DNA of 64,000 nucleotides. It comes from Lasiosphaeria ovina. Lineage: Eukaryota > Ascomycota > Sordariomycetes > Sordariales > Lasiosphaeriaceae. Both the position numbers and the translations under genes were made by a program. Where the stretch lies: the NCBI GenBank assembly GCA_033439765.1, contig JAULSN010000014.1, forward strand, positions 186,001 through 250,000, given 5' to 3'. Every line of letters begins with the position of its first letter. Positions within the stretch are counted from its first letter, which is position 1. The notes below the pieces were generated by a model. The model had not been told where the DNA came from, ran no database searches, and worked only from the letters and a program-made list of their open reading frames with translations. Below are positions 1 through 9,501 of the stretch, in pieces.

Positions 1-87
1 TGCAAGCCGCCATCTCAATTATATAGCAAAATGGTTGTAAACTGAATTAAAATAATGCCCGGAAGAGGCTCTTCAAAATGAAGAATA

Positions 88-1000
88 TCAATATTTTGTA
101 TACCAGCCGTCTGCACCGATAACTGCTTCCAAGCGCTGTCGCATCGATAAAATCAATGTATCCAACAGTTCATGTTCAAATTCCTCCCAAATAGTCATGG
201 CGGCTGTAATTAAGGCTTGCAAGGCCCTGGCATTCTTAATGACAAAAGCTCGGGGAAACACTCCATTATCCTCTCTTTGAGCAGTTTCCATAACGTTACA
301 TTCTCGATAGGGTTAAGATCTGGTGAGTATGCCAGCCAGTCTAGGAGTTCAACCCCATTTTCATGCCTGCCCACTCATTAATCCGATTTTGGACCAATTT
401 ACACGCATGTGTAGAAGCATTATCTTGAATGAATATAGATCCCGGGGAAGCAGGCGAGTGCAACCTTCCCGCCAAGACCGCCACGAGGGGATTCAGCGTC
501 TCCAAGCACCGGTACGAGGGATGTGCGCATAGCATACCGAACGAAAAAGCGCCCCAGAACATCTATTCACAGTGGTTTGGTCTTTGGTTGCCCATTCTTA
601 GGAAGTAATCGCTCGCCCTGTCCGGTCAGCGGTCGACTGGTAAATGGGGGTCAAAGGTAGGGTAGGGTACTTTTCGGCAGAAAACCCATGCCTGGCTGGC
701 GCTCTCCCTGGCCGCGGGCCATGGTGGATTCGTCAGACACTATCACGCGCCGCCGCCACCACGCAGGCGGCTTCCTGATATGCAGGCGCGCCAAGACCAA
801 GCGAGCTGCAGCGAGCCGGTCGCTCAATTTGGGCCTTCTCAGGGCTGTTTTGTGTAGGATGCCCAGTCGGCGAAGCTCTCGGGTAATCGTGCGATTACAA
901 GACGAAAGCTGTAACGTACCTATCGCCAAGTCAACAAACAACCGCCAGAGCTTGTCCTTGGAACGCAGAGCCACAGCCTTGGTGACGATTCTATAAAGAA
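88..1000 (-). pseudogene. Tc1/mariner-type transposase relic
   Basis: A DDE transposase that would cut and paste a Tc1/mariner element. Three reading frames on the minus strand together cover most of the protein. From about 1000 down there is a helix-turn-helix-like N-terminal part with the catalytic stretch VSDESTMARG (about 740), then QDNASTHACK near 420, then LAYSPDLNPIEN near 310-345, and a C-terminal end SMRQRLEAVIGADGWYTKY near 90-140. These are the three acidic catalytic blocks expected of the family. The frames are broken by at least two frameshifts and stops, so no active enzyme is made. A 117-base piece of its 5' end (926-1042) is repeated inside the hAT-like element at 2166-2514. 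Confidence 0.85.
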
Positions 1001-1006
1001 GCTCCT

Positions 1007-1366
1007 TTATATAAAGAATTGGGCTGGAAATGCAGGAGCTTTAGTAAGGCTGCTGAAAATGGCAGTTTTCGCCATGCCCTCAAAACACAAGGCATTACGA
1101 TTATCAGTGACGATCACGTCGGGGAGGCGGCATCCTTCAGCAGTACTGTACGCAAGGAGATGAAGATGCTCATCAAAGAGCCAGCTTTTGGTGTATTTGA
1201 GCCTTTCAAGGGCCAGTCTACAGTGCCTACTACTATTGCACAAGTCTGTGATACTGCATGGCTCGAAAACACACTCAAACAAGCCTGGCCAACGCTCAAA
1301 AAAGAAGCCCCGAATATGGTCACCTTTTTATCACAGGTCCTACAGAATCAGGTATATTTCCCTTCC
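1007..1366 (-). pseudogene. possible MULE-type transposase fragment
   Basis: Two overlapping minus-strand frames read LALERLKYTKSW followed by LPDVIVTDNRNAL. The pattern WALERLK...PxVIVTDxxxAL is what I know from the core of fungal Mutator-like (MULE/Hop) transposases, where the Asp of VTD is catalytic. The frame changes inside the fragment and nothing else of the family is visible, so the assignment rests on about 40 residues. It directly abuts the 5' end of the mariner relic. Confidence 0.3.
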
Positions 1367-1450
1367 CATTCCTGTAACTCTTTATCCTATTCCCATGGGT
1401 CTTTATCCCATTCCCATGGCTCTTTATCCCGTTCCTGTAACTCTTCATAG
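1365..1450. repeat. short tandem repeat with TTCCCAT core
   Basis: Four to five units of about 22 bases of the type CTTTATCCCATTCCCATGG. A related block ending in a similar TCTAATATTA sequence lies at 39366-39435, suggesting the same element end at both places. Confidence 0.6.
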
Positions 1451-1569
1451 TACTAATAATGAGGCAGCCCATAACCCACAAAGACAATCTGGCCCTAACG
1501 AGCTTCCCGGGCGCCTGTGATCTCGTACATCACATCGTTAATGCGTTTTTTCTACTCGTTTTCTTCCAT
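1450..1569 (-). pseudogene. RecQ-like helicase, 5' end only (copy A)
   Basis: Reading the minus strand from the ATG at 1569, the start MEENE matches the start of the RecQ relic at 4325, followed by INDVMYEITGAREAR. Two codons that are CAG in the copy at 4325 are TAG here, both CpA-to-TpA changes, the mark left by RIP. Similarity ends near 1450, before the Walker A motif. It lies head-to-head with the copy at 4325. Confidence 0.75.
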
Positions 1570-2148
1570 TTTGGCGGCGTAGGAAGGCTTCCGGTAGGGC
1601 GATTAGAAAAGGTTTGTTATACAAAGAAAAAATTACATGCCGAGGATGCCCTGCGCGAGGGCATTCTATATGCAAATTTGCAGATTTTTCGGCTCTGTTG
1701 TGATAGCATAGTTGGGATGAAGCTTACAGCAAAAAGACAGAGACGTATGGTTGTTTTTCCGTTTAACATTACGAATAACACTTCTACTTCCTTTAACGAT
1801 ATAAAAATCATACCAAAAGACTCGCGCGCGTCTCAGTGTCCTCAGATATATATTTTTATATTTTGAAGATATGTTGTTGTTGTACAGTTGCAGGATAACA
1901 TTCTGTCATTTTTTCTATTTGTATGGGGCGCAGAGACCTATGCCCCCCCCGAGCAACAGTTTGCTCTCAGACCTCTTTTTCAGGCCTTCTGTACAATATG
2001 GGTCCAAGTGGGTCTATCTGAGCCACACCAAAAGTTTGCGGGTCGCAGGATACGAATGCGGGCTAGGCTGCCCTTTTTTATGGGGGGTGCCGCAGGCACC
2101 TTCCTTCAATTCTACGCCTGAAAAAGAGGTCTGAGCCTGCTGAGATAA
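1480..2148 (-). repeat. left arm of a large imperfect inverted repeat
   Basis: The RecQ 5' coding start plus about 570 bases of upstream DNA, in inverted orientation to 3778-4415. Shared landmarks include TTATCTCAGCA at the outer edge, the block containing GCCTGCGGCACCCCCCATAA, and GGTAGGGCG just upstream of the ATG. The arms are separated by 1.6 kb. Confidence 0.8.
1967..2136. repeat. 170-base segment bounded by a 20-base inverted repeat
   Basis: CTCAGACCTCTTTTTCAGGC at 1967 reappears as its exact reverse complement ending at 2136. The arrangement is MITE-like. The partner arm at 3793 has only the outer copy, so the inner copy arose or was retained only here. A related CAGCAAGCTCAGACC occurs at 36060. 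Confidence 0.6.
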
Positions 2149-2165
2149 GACTACCAGTAGTCGAG

Positions 2166-2514
2166 CAGCGCTGGCACCAAGTCAACAAACAACCGCCAGA
2201 GCTTGTCCTTGGAACGCAGAGCCACAGCCTTGGTGACGATTCTATAAAGAACCTCCTTTACACAAAGAATTGGGCTGGAAATGCAGGAGCTTGAGCCTGT
2301 TAATGGATTCTGGGCGATTTTTCGGTCTCAGGGACTATTCGGAGCCATTTTTCTGGGGAGGCTTTTTTGGTGTGGCGAAATTTGCCGTCAAGTAGGCCAA
2401 GTGTTTACAACTCAACCAAGTCCGCATTCTACGCAGTCAAGTAACCCATTTACGGCTTCAAATCCAATCAAATATAGCCTCAGACTTGACTTACTTGACT
2501 CGGTGCCAGCGCTG
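2166..2514. mobile_element. non-autonomous hAT element with 8-base target duplication
   Basis: The termini are CAGCGCTGGCACCAAGTCAA at the left and the inverted CAGCGCTGGCACCGAGTCAA at the right. The element is flanked on both sides by an identical 8-base TAGTCGAG (2158-2165 and 2515-2522), the duplication length made by hAT transposases. The same CAGCGCTGGCA terminus is found at 47934, next to a hAT transposase relic, and in altered form at 37352. Inside, 2177-2292 is nearly identical to 926-1042, a piece of the mariner transposase 5' end. Confidence 0.9.
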
Positions 2515-2739
2515 TAGTCGAGGGAGTAGATTAACTAGTTGCCCTCAACATACGCTCACCAAACACGGCAAGCACGCTCCGACGGCGACGGCGACGGCAA
2601 CATGATGGGCAGCTACTAGACTACGAAGGAACTAGGTATGTGGAAAAAGCCGGTTTCGTTATTATGTAGCTAGGCGTCTACTCGCATGAGAAACCCGCGA
2701 CGCAAATTCCACCCTCGAGACTCTTTGGCTCGCAATGTG

Positions 2740-3577
2740 CGGGCGAACGCATCCTATTCGCGTTCAGAACATCTCTACATCATCCCCGCCGCTTAACCTC
2801 TTCGGGAACTTCCTGAGCCGCGAGACGGGGGCACTGTTCAACCAGGTGGCCCGACGCGTTGCAGAAGGGGCAGGCAGCGATGTCGCCGCTAAGTGCATGG
2901 CAGTCGATACACATGGCCACCTCATGGCCAACAATGCCACAATTGCCGCAAGTCTCATTGGGCCCGGGGGAGGGGCCCGGGGGAGGGTTGGCGATTGTGC
3001 CCGCAGGGGGCTCGTCGGTGGTGGCAGCAGCGGGTGCATCGCGGGCGCCATGGTCGTTCCGGACCCGTTTGGGACGTCTGATGATGCCCTTCCTGTGCCC
3101 AAATGACTTGGTTGCGCAGGGTTTTTAGCTTGTGGTGGACCTCCCGGTTGCCCTTGGCGATTGTGCCCGCGGGGGGCTCGTCGGTGGTGGCAGCAGCGGG
3201 TGCATCGCGGGCGCCATGGTCGTTCCGGACCCGTTTGGGACGTCTGATGATGCGCTTCTTGTGCCCAAATGACTTGGTTGCGCAGGGTTTTTAGCTTGTG
3301 GTGGACCTCCCGGTTGCCCGCGGTCGCCACCCTGGTTGTTGGATCTGTTGTTGCTCCTCGACTTGTGCCCAAATGACTTGGTTGCGCAGGGTTTTTAGCT
3401 TGTGGTGGACCTCCCGGTTGCCCGCGGTCGCCACCCTGGTTGTTGGATCTGTTGTTGCTCCTCGACTTGTGCCCAAATGACTTGGTTGCGCAGGGTTTTT
3501 AGCTTGTGGTGGACCTCCCGGTTGCCCTCTATGGCGCCCTTCAACTGGGTCGCCTTGTCCAGCATGGCTTTCGGCCA
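2740..3577 (-). pseudogene. zinc-knuckle protein relic with expanded internal repeats
   Basis: The minus strand encodes a coiled-coil-like start (MLDKATQLKGAIEGNREVHH) near 3565, then tandem repeats, then a Pro-rich linker and a Cys/His-rich C-terminus with CGNCGIVGH, CIDCHALSGD and CPFCNASGHLVEQC, i.e. CCHC-like knuckles. The repeat units (104 and 166 bases) are not multiples of three, so each unit changes frame and the start and knuckles cannot be read in one frame. The product was probably a nucleic-acid-binding, gag-like protein. It lies between the two divergent RecQ 5' copies, which may mean it belongs to the same mobile or subtelomeric unit. Confidence 0.65.
2988..3530. repeat. tandem repeats of 166 and 104 bases
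   Basis: The phrase GACTTGGTTGCGCAGGG starts at 3105, 3271, 3375 and 3479, giving spacings of 166, 104 and 104. The 166-base unit (from 2988 and from about 3154) carries the extra block GGGGGCTCGTCGGTGGTGGC. Units are nearly identical, so the expansion is recent. Confidence 0.9.
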
Positions 3578-3777
3578 TTTTGAAAGCCGAATTTCCGTAA
3601 AACAAAGAAAAAAGACGCAACGAATATAGAGTTTTAGACGTGGAGGGGAGGTTCGCGACGAATTTCCTTGTTGCGTTGTTGCGTTGTTCGGTGCAAGAAA
3701 GAGGGTAGGGGCGGGCACGCGGTGAGAATTTTAGTACGAGGGGCAAAAACGCGGTTGGTGCGCTCAGTAGGGCGGAG

Positions 3778-4415
3778 ATTATCTCAGCAAGCCCAGACCC
3801 CTTTTTCAGGCGTAGAATTGAAGGAAGGTGCCTGCGGCACCCCCCATAAAAAATGGCACCCTAGACCGCATTCGTATCCTGTGACCCGCAAATTTTTGGT
3901 GTGGCTCAGATAGACCCGCTTGGACCCACATTGCTCAGAACGCCTGACGCGCCTCTCCAAGCACCATACAAATGAAAAACACGTCGATCAGGTTCCCGTC
4001 AATTGCACAACAACAACAAATCATGAAAGCATGAGAATATGCTTCTGAAGATGCTGAGACGCAAGCGCATAATTCTGTGTACTTTTCATGTCTATATTTA
4101 AGGTAGAAGTGTCGATGGTAACATCAGACGAAAAAAGAGACGCGCGTCTCCGTCTTTTTGTCGTAAGCTTCGTCCCAACTAGGCAGCCACAACAGGGCCA
4201 AAAAATGTGAAAATTTGCACATAGAATGAATGCCCTCGCGCAGGGCATCCTCAGCGTGCAATTTCTTCCTCCTACAACCTACCGCTCCCTTTTGACCTAC
4301 CGGTAGGCCGCCTGCGTCGCCAAAATGGAAGAAAACGAGCAGAAAGAACACATCAACGATGTGATCTGTGAGATCACAGGCGCCCGGGAAGCGCGCCAGG
4401 GCCAGATGGACACGG
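3778..4415 (+). repeat. right arm of the large inverted repeat
   Basis: Counterpart of 1480-2148. It runs from TTATCTCAGCAAGC through the RecQ upstream region into the first codons of the RecQ relic. Because both arms hold upstream sequence, whatever promoter drove the helicase is present twice in divergent orientation. Confidence 0.8.
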
Positions 4416-7093
4416 TGCACCGGCTTGTTCATCAGCAGAAGGATACCGTGCTTGTTGCAGCTACAGGATACGGAAAAAGCGCCGTGCTTTACGCATTCCG
4501 GCTCGGGCCGCCTTGTTCGGGTTTCGCCTCGTCCTGGGGTTGTGGTGGGAAATGGGTGTTGAGGGATAGCTCGACCTCGTCGAGGACTTCGTGAATAAGC
4601 GCGCTACTATTGGCGCGTCCGGCGCGGACGTGCTTGAACATGTCGTCCAGCGCGTAATGCATGTGCTCTGGAAGTAGGGGTGGACCCGAACCGTCCTGAA
4701 CGGGGTATTTGCCGCCGTGGAATCTCTTGTGCTTGATCAAAGCGGCGTAGGCCTTGACCATGGCCAGCGAGCTGTCAAAAGCCGCCGGTGCCTTTTTGAC
4801 GAGGAACCCTGTCATGTCTGCCGCCTGGAAAAAGTCGCGCACGGTTGGATGGAGAAACTCGACCTTGTGTTGCCGGAGTTGGAGGAATCGGTTGCACCGA
4901 GACTTGAGCTGCTGAGTGAAGGGGAGGTTGAAGTCTTTTAGCTTATCCCGGCTTGGCAGACTCCAATATGGTGCGGATAGAGGCCCCTAGGTTCTCGGGG
5001 ATCGCCGGGATCTCGTTTAACATTTGACGCAGCTCCGAGACCGACAGTTTGTCGCTATTAGCGAGTTTGTTGGCGATTTCTACGCGAACTAGGTTCATCA
5101 CGATAGAAACCCACCCAAACACGCCCCGAGACCGAGAACAGATGTCATCGACAAATGTCATTGCGGACTCACGGCCGTTGTGAAGCATGAACAAATCCCA
5201 GTTTCTGTCTTCGGCCACGGCGATCACGAAGCTCACTACGGTCCAAATCGTGCCTCTTACGAAGCTAGGCGAGAACCAGCGCGATGACATTACCCGGGCT
5301 GTCCCTTATTCGAAGCCTGTGTGGATTGACAGCAATACGAATCTCAAGGCGAGCCTTTTTTGCCCCTGACCCCTGACCCCTGAGCAAAATGAAGCTAACC
5401 AATTTATCTAGAACCCGAACGTTTGGAATGAAGTTAAGGCTGGGCAATATAGTTATGTGCTTCTAAGCCCTGAATAAGCCGTTAACCCGAGGTTTAAGGC
5501 GGTCCTTCGTGATCCCGACTATCACAACAAGCTTGGACTCTTCGCCGTCGATGAACTTCATATGATTAGCGAATGGCGCGAGTTCCGGGAGGAATTTACC
5601 TACCTATATACGTTGAGGGCGTTGATACCGAGGAGGATTCCATTCTTTGGCTACATAGCAACCCTGGACAAGGACAACCAGGCATATATACTCAAGCATG
5701 CCGGCTTTGATGAGAGAAATCTCTGAATAATTCGCACATCAATCGACAGGCCCGAGATTACAGTCATTATACTACCACTGATGAGGAAGGTCATTACGGA
5801 TTTTAGGCGCCTGCATTTCCTGGTGGAAGGGTCCAAGCCTAACGAAGCCCGGCTGATCAAAACAACAATTATATATGTTGACAGCAAGCCCAAGCTGATC
5901 CTGGCCCGATATATCCTTCTCAAATACCTTCAAAAGTCCTGTGGCTTTACAAGCCAGTTTGCAGCTAAAGTCATACGCCGGTACGATGCAGATGTGCGCC
6001 CAACCGACCAAGAGATCATCTTCAAAGACTTCGCGAATAGAGACACCGACTGCCGCATTGTTCTCGCCTCTATATCCCTCGGTATGGGGATGGACATACC
6101 CGATGTTCAGCGCGTTGTTCAGTTCGGTATACCCCCGGGTCAAAGTCTTTCAGACATTTGGCAGCGTTTTAGAAGAGCAATGCGAAAGTGTGAAGATCAG
6201 GGGGAGGCTTTTTTATTTGCCCCTTACTATCTATTTGATCACCTAGGGAGTCACGAAAAACAACTACCAAAGCCGAGAGGGCCGCCTGCAAGAAGAGCCC
6301 GTCGCCAGCCTCACATGCCAGCTATACCTAGTCGTCTTCAGAACCAACTACAGCTTGTTAAGCAGGATAACGATGCCGTGAGCGAAGCCGGTAGCGATAT
6401 ATCTGTTGCTTCACAAGCCAGTGATGCCTCTCAAGCTGTTATCCCTGAACCAGTTGATACGGAGTCTAGGGGGTTATTTGACTACCCTGAGCGGCTGAAA
6501 TGGACAAACCTGACATCGTAACCCGGGGAAAAATGAGCAAAAATATCCTCGGCTTCCTCAATGCAACATGCTTCCGGGACTATATGCTTAGATACCTTCA
6601 AGAACCTACAGATGACCCCGAGCTCGAATACAAGCGCCCAGTCGATCCACAATTATGCTACAACAGTTGCAACCATTCACTTGGTCGAATTCCTCCCCTG
6701 CCCTCTCGCCAACAGGGGGAAAACAAACCTCAAGCCGGCTCATTTTCCGGTATTACGTTAGATTAGTTGTCTACGTGGTGCAAGGAGCAGGCCCAGGCTC
6801 TTATACCACATGAAACAAAGCGCTTTGACTTGATCTCCGAGATGTGGATGGATGAGAGGCTACAGGTTGCAATTGCAAGGCTGTATAAGTCCCGGGGTAA
6901 AAAGGAGCTTCCTTTTACTGACTGGGAAAGCCTCGTTGCAAAGGTCCCGGCGCTGAACGACTGGGACCACGAGGATGAAGAAGAGCAACAACTCGTCATG
7001 TTCTTACTCGCCTCTGCTGACAAGATTCATGAGCTTTGGGGGGGCTCAGAAGAAGCAGAAGGCCGACATTCGAGCGGGCCTCGAGGGCACTAG
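4325..7093 (+). pseudogene. RecQ-like DNA helicase relic (copy B), interrupted
   Basis: A superfamily 2 helicase of the type often repeated near fungal chromosome ends. The start MEENEQKEHINDVICEI leads to motif I, VLVAATGYGKSAVLYA, at 4441-4494. The next helicase sequence, TVQIVPLTKLGENQ, only resumes at about 5220. The DEAH-type motif is AVDELHMISEW (near 5545), and the C-terminal helicase lobe contains IVLASISLGMGMDIPDVQRV and SLSDIWQRFRRAMR (5781-6180). The tail to 7093 includes a possible Cys pair. The gap at 4495-5217 is filled by an antisense NLR fragment. Further damage: TAA near 5475, TGA near 5724 and a frameshift near 6500. No function remains. Confidence 0.9.
4495..5217 (-). pseudogene. 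NACHT-type NLR fragment (post-NACHT and DUF7791 region)
   Basis: Minus-strand frames contain FVDDICSRSRGVFGWVSIVM, the segment that follows the NACHT ATPase in many fungal STAND/NLR proteins, then VEFLHPTVRDFFQAADMTGF and SLAMVKAYAALIKHKRF, characteristic of the DUF7791 region. The ATPase itself and any sensor repeats are missing, and a deletion plus frame changes lie between the two blocks (4842-4943). NLRs of this family act in fungal self/non-self recognition. The fragment sits exactly between helicase codons for VLYA and SAITKL of the RecQ relic, losing only about two codons there. Confidence 0.8.
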
Positions 7094-7099
7094 AAGGTG

Positions 7100-7538
7100 G
7101 TATTTCCCCCGATACATGCCGCAAGCGGGCGCTGGAGAGCCATCTATTGACTCTCCTACCGCCTCGCGGTCTCGCGCATAGGGCGCGCATATGCAGCAGC
7201 GAAGCCGCCGCATATGCAACGCAGAAATGCCGCACCTAAGCGGCTCTCTTCTACCTACCTACCTAGCTTAATTAACTGCTTTGGGCGCATTTCTGTAGCT
7301 TATTAGATTACTTATAAATATATACATGTAACTCCCTACAAATTGAGGCTCTATGTGGACCAAAATGAGGCTCTGCGTGGGGCAAATGGCAGCCCCTGGG
7401 CGTAAAAAGGGGCTCCCTGAGGGCAAAGAAAGGGGTCCCCTACACTTGAATGCTGCTAATCGTCTCAAAGTAAGCCGTTGAGCTTGTTTATTTACAATAT
7501 AACCTCGTGCTTGCCGCTGCTAGCCGCTACCCTACTAA
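7100..7538. other. stretch without recognised gene
   Basis: AT-rich in the centre. Between 7350 and 7440 there are four loosely repeated phrases of the type GAGGCTCTGYGTGG/GGGGCTCCCTGAGGG. I see no coding signal. Confidence 0.5.
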
Positions 7539-7815
7539 TTAGTCGCCCGTGAGATCAACAGCCTGCACCCAGAAGTCTTCTTCATTGTCAAATAAACGCA
7601 GGCCCTCCTCGCCCCAGTCAACCTCTCCATCTTCCGTGCCACCTAGTACAGTTCCGGGCATAAGACGCTGCTCTACAAGGTCCTCAGGCTCAATAACAGC
7701 TTCGTTGAAGTTATCAAGCTTTTCCAGTAGTATTTTCTACCCTATCTCAATTTCACAGGCTTTTAAATTAGGCTCTGTGTATCTCAGTTGCCAGCAGTTG
7801 CCAAGGACCCACGGG
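7539..7815 (-). pseudogene. unassigned acidic C-terminal coding fragment
   Basis: On the minus strand a frame reads KLDNFNEAVIEPEDLVEQ, then GTVLGGTEDGEVDWGEEG, ending VQAVDLTGD and a stop at 7539. Composition and frame consistency look like real protein, but an in-frame TAG at about 7731 separates it from the upstream codons. I do not recognise the family. It runs into the MITE end at 7778. Confidence 0.35.
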
Positions 7816-7865
7816 TAGGTGGTATGAAAAAGTTGGTAGGTACGCGCATCAAAGCTCAATAAAAA
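7778..7865. repeat. isolated end of the 285-base MITE family
   Basis: CAGTTGCCAAGGACCCACGGGTAGGTGGTATGAAAAAGTTGG matches, over about 70 bases, the right end (inverted) of the element at 44940-45225. Only one terminus is present here. Confidence 0.7.
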
Positions 7866-8099
7866 GGCTCGCGACCATCTTTCTTGGGACTGAGGGGCTG
7901 TTCGGGCTTGGCTCTGGCTCCTACGGTATTTGATCTTTTTTCTTTCTTCCTTTTCTTGACTCGGTGCATTTTCTGCTTCTTCTTTTCGTTCCACCCCAAT
8001 CCTCGGGGCTTGACTTATTCTAGGTGAGCCTCCGATGCGGTCCTTCCTGTATGTGGCCGCTGTCTGTCGTATGCAAACACAACGCAACACATACGAGGT

Positions 8100-8580
8100 G
8101 TCTTATGCGTGCGGATTATTGATCTTTGGAGGGGCCATCCACCGTCTGACTAGTAGTGACTAAGAGCTCGAATCTCGCATCGGTATCCTGGGTGGGTGGT
8201 GGTGGCCGGATCGAAGCTTCCTCGTTTCGTGGCCGCGCAAGAGCATCTATATTCTATAGGAAATTGTAACGCGAGGCCGAGTGCGAGTGGTAAAGGCATC
8301 CGCACAAATGCTGGTGTTAACTGTGGTTTTAGGGTGTTTGTAGCAGAAAGCTGTGGCTGCTGGTGATGCATTCTCATTTTGTTGTCCCTTTCCTTCATTC
8401 TCGCTTGATAGATGACCAACATCGGATGAATGGACGAGGCCTTTCTCGCGGGGGAGTATCACCCCCGCTCAGTTCTCATTCAAGGCGGGAAGAAGTCCGC
8501 GTGAAATAAATCACGGCAGAATCAATTGAGCGACGTCAAAACTACAAGATAGAGAATGCTCCTGGCAAGTCGGCAAAAAG
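8100..8580. other. stretch without recognised gene
   Basis: Reading frames on both strands are short and of biased composition. No domain, repeat family or splice pattern could be supported. Confidence 0.5.
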
Positions 8581-8583
8581 TGT

Positions 8584-8695
8584 CACATTCCTATACCGAC
8601 AAATATCTCTGTATCTCATTGTCCTTCACTCCTCCATATCGTTCTCGTTGTCCCCCTCATCACTCCCACTATCTTCATTGTCCTCCATCTACAAC
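8584..8695 (-). pseudogene. 3' end fragment of the HNH-nuclease gene family
   Basis: About 110 bases match the acidic C-terminus and 3' flank of the gene at 34171-35526 (compare 34140-34250): the phrases TATCTCTGTATCTCATTGTCC and TGTCCCCCTCATCAC. Nothing else of the gene is left at this place. Confidence 0.7.
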
Positions 8696-8700
8696 TTAAC

Positions 8701-9025
8701 GCATTCTACGTCAAATAGAACGCTCTACGGGCCATCACGCTAATAGGGCTACTATCACGACTGCATCTATCTCCCGCATGTATGCCGGGAAATGTTGCAT
8801 GCGTGCCGGGAAATGTTGCATGCACGCCGGGAAATGTTGCATGCGTGCCGGGAAATGTTGCATGTATGCGGGAGATGCAGTGTTGCCAGCGCGATGTGGC
8901 AGTAACCCCTGTCAGCGGATGTAGCGCATCCCCCGCATACATGCTGTGCCTCCCGCATGCGTGCCGGGAAACTGTGCCACTGCATCTCCCCGGGAAGTTG
9001 TGATAGTGACCCCTCAAGCGGTTTC
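8701..9025. mobile_element. MITE-like element with internal 21-base array
   Basis: Near-inverted ends: AGGGCTACTATCACGACTGC at 8747 and, inverted, AGGGGTCACTATCACAACTT at 9024. Inside lie four tandem units of ATGCGTGCCGGGAAATGTTGC (about 8778-8866), then a unique core with GTAACCCCTGTCAGCG. A second copy in opposite orientation, without the long array, lies at 27735-27862. A CGCATTCTACGTCAAATAG motif at 8700 is the same short motif that recurs in the 15-17 kb MITE cluster. Confidence 0.65.
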
Positions 9026-9111
9026 CAGATAAAAGGGACTCAGTACCAGCAAGTACGACACCACCCACAGTAGTTGTATGCGATTGCAGGTAGCCGAACG
9101 TACCATCTTCC

Positions 9112-9440
9112 GTAACCACAGACTCTTCCCGGTGCTGCCGCCTAATACCCACAACAAGCAGAGAGGGTGGAGCCTGCAATTTAAACAGCCTCCCCCCCGA
9201 CCTTCTGCTCCTAAAACACAAACTCTTCCCGGTGCTGCTGCCTAATACCCACAACAATAGAGAGGGTGGAGCCTGCAATTTAAACAGCCTCCCCCCCGAC
9301 CTTCTGCTCCTGAAACACAAACTCTTCCCGGTGCTGCTGCCTAATACCCACAGGGTGGAGCCTGCAGTCGTGCACGGACCAACTACAATATCTATCTAAA
9401 CAGCCTCCCCCCCGACCTTCTGCTCCCGAACCTCAAACTC
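9112..9440. repeat. array 1 of a ~100-base repeat, upstream of the trypsin-like gene
   Basis: Three units start at 9112, 9219 and 9316 with ACTCTTCCCGGTGCTGC, each followed by GCCTAATACCCACA, GGGTGGAGCCTGCA, TTTAAACAGCCTCCCCCC and GACCTTCTGCTCC. The last unit contains the variant block TCGTGCACGGACCAACTAC. The array ends within 70 bases of the protease ATG. The same unit forms array 2 upstream of the caspase-like gene. Confidence 0.95.
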
Positions 9441-9501
9441 TTCCGTGAACCACAAACTCTTCCGACGCATATTAAATTCAACACCTTCCTGCTTACTCGT
9501 C

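Noticed and set aside
8706..9320. Minus-strand open frame of 204 codons with repeated short phrases
   Set aside because: It is the MITE's 21-base array and the ~100-base repeat array read through; 21 is a multiple of three, which keeps the frame open without selection.
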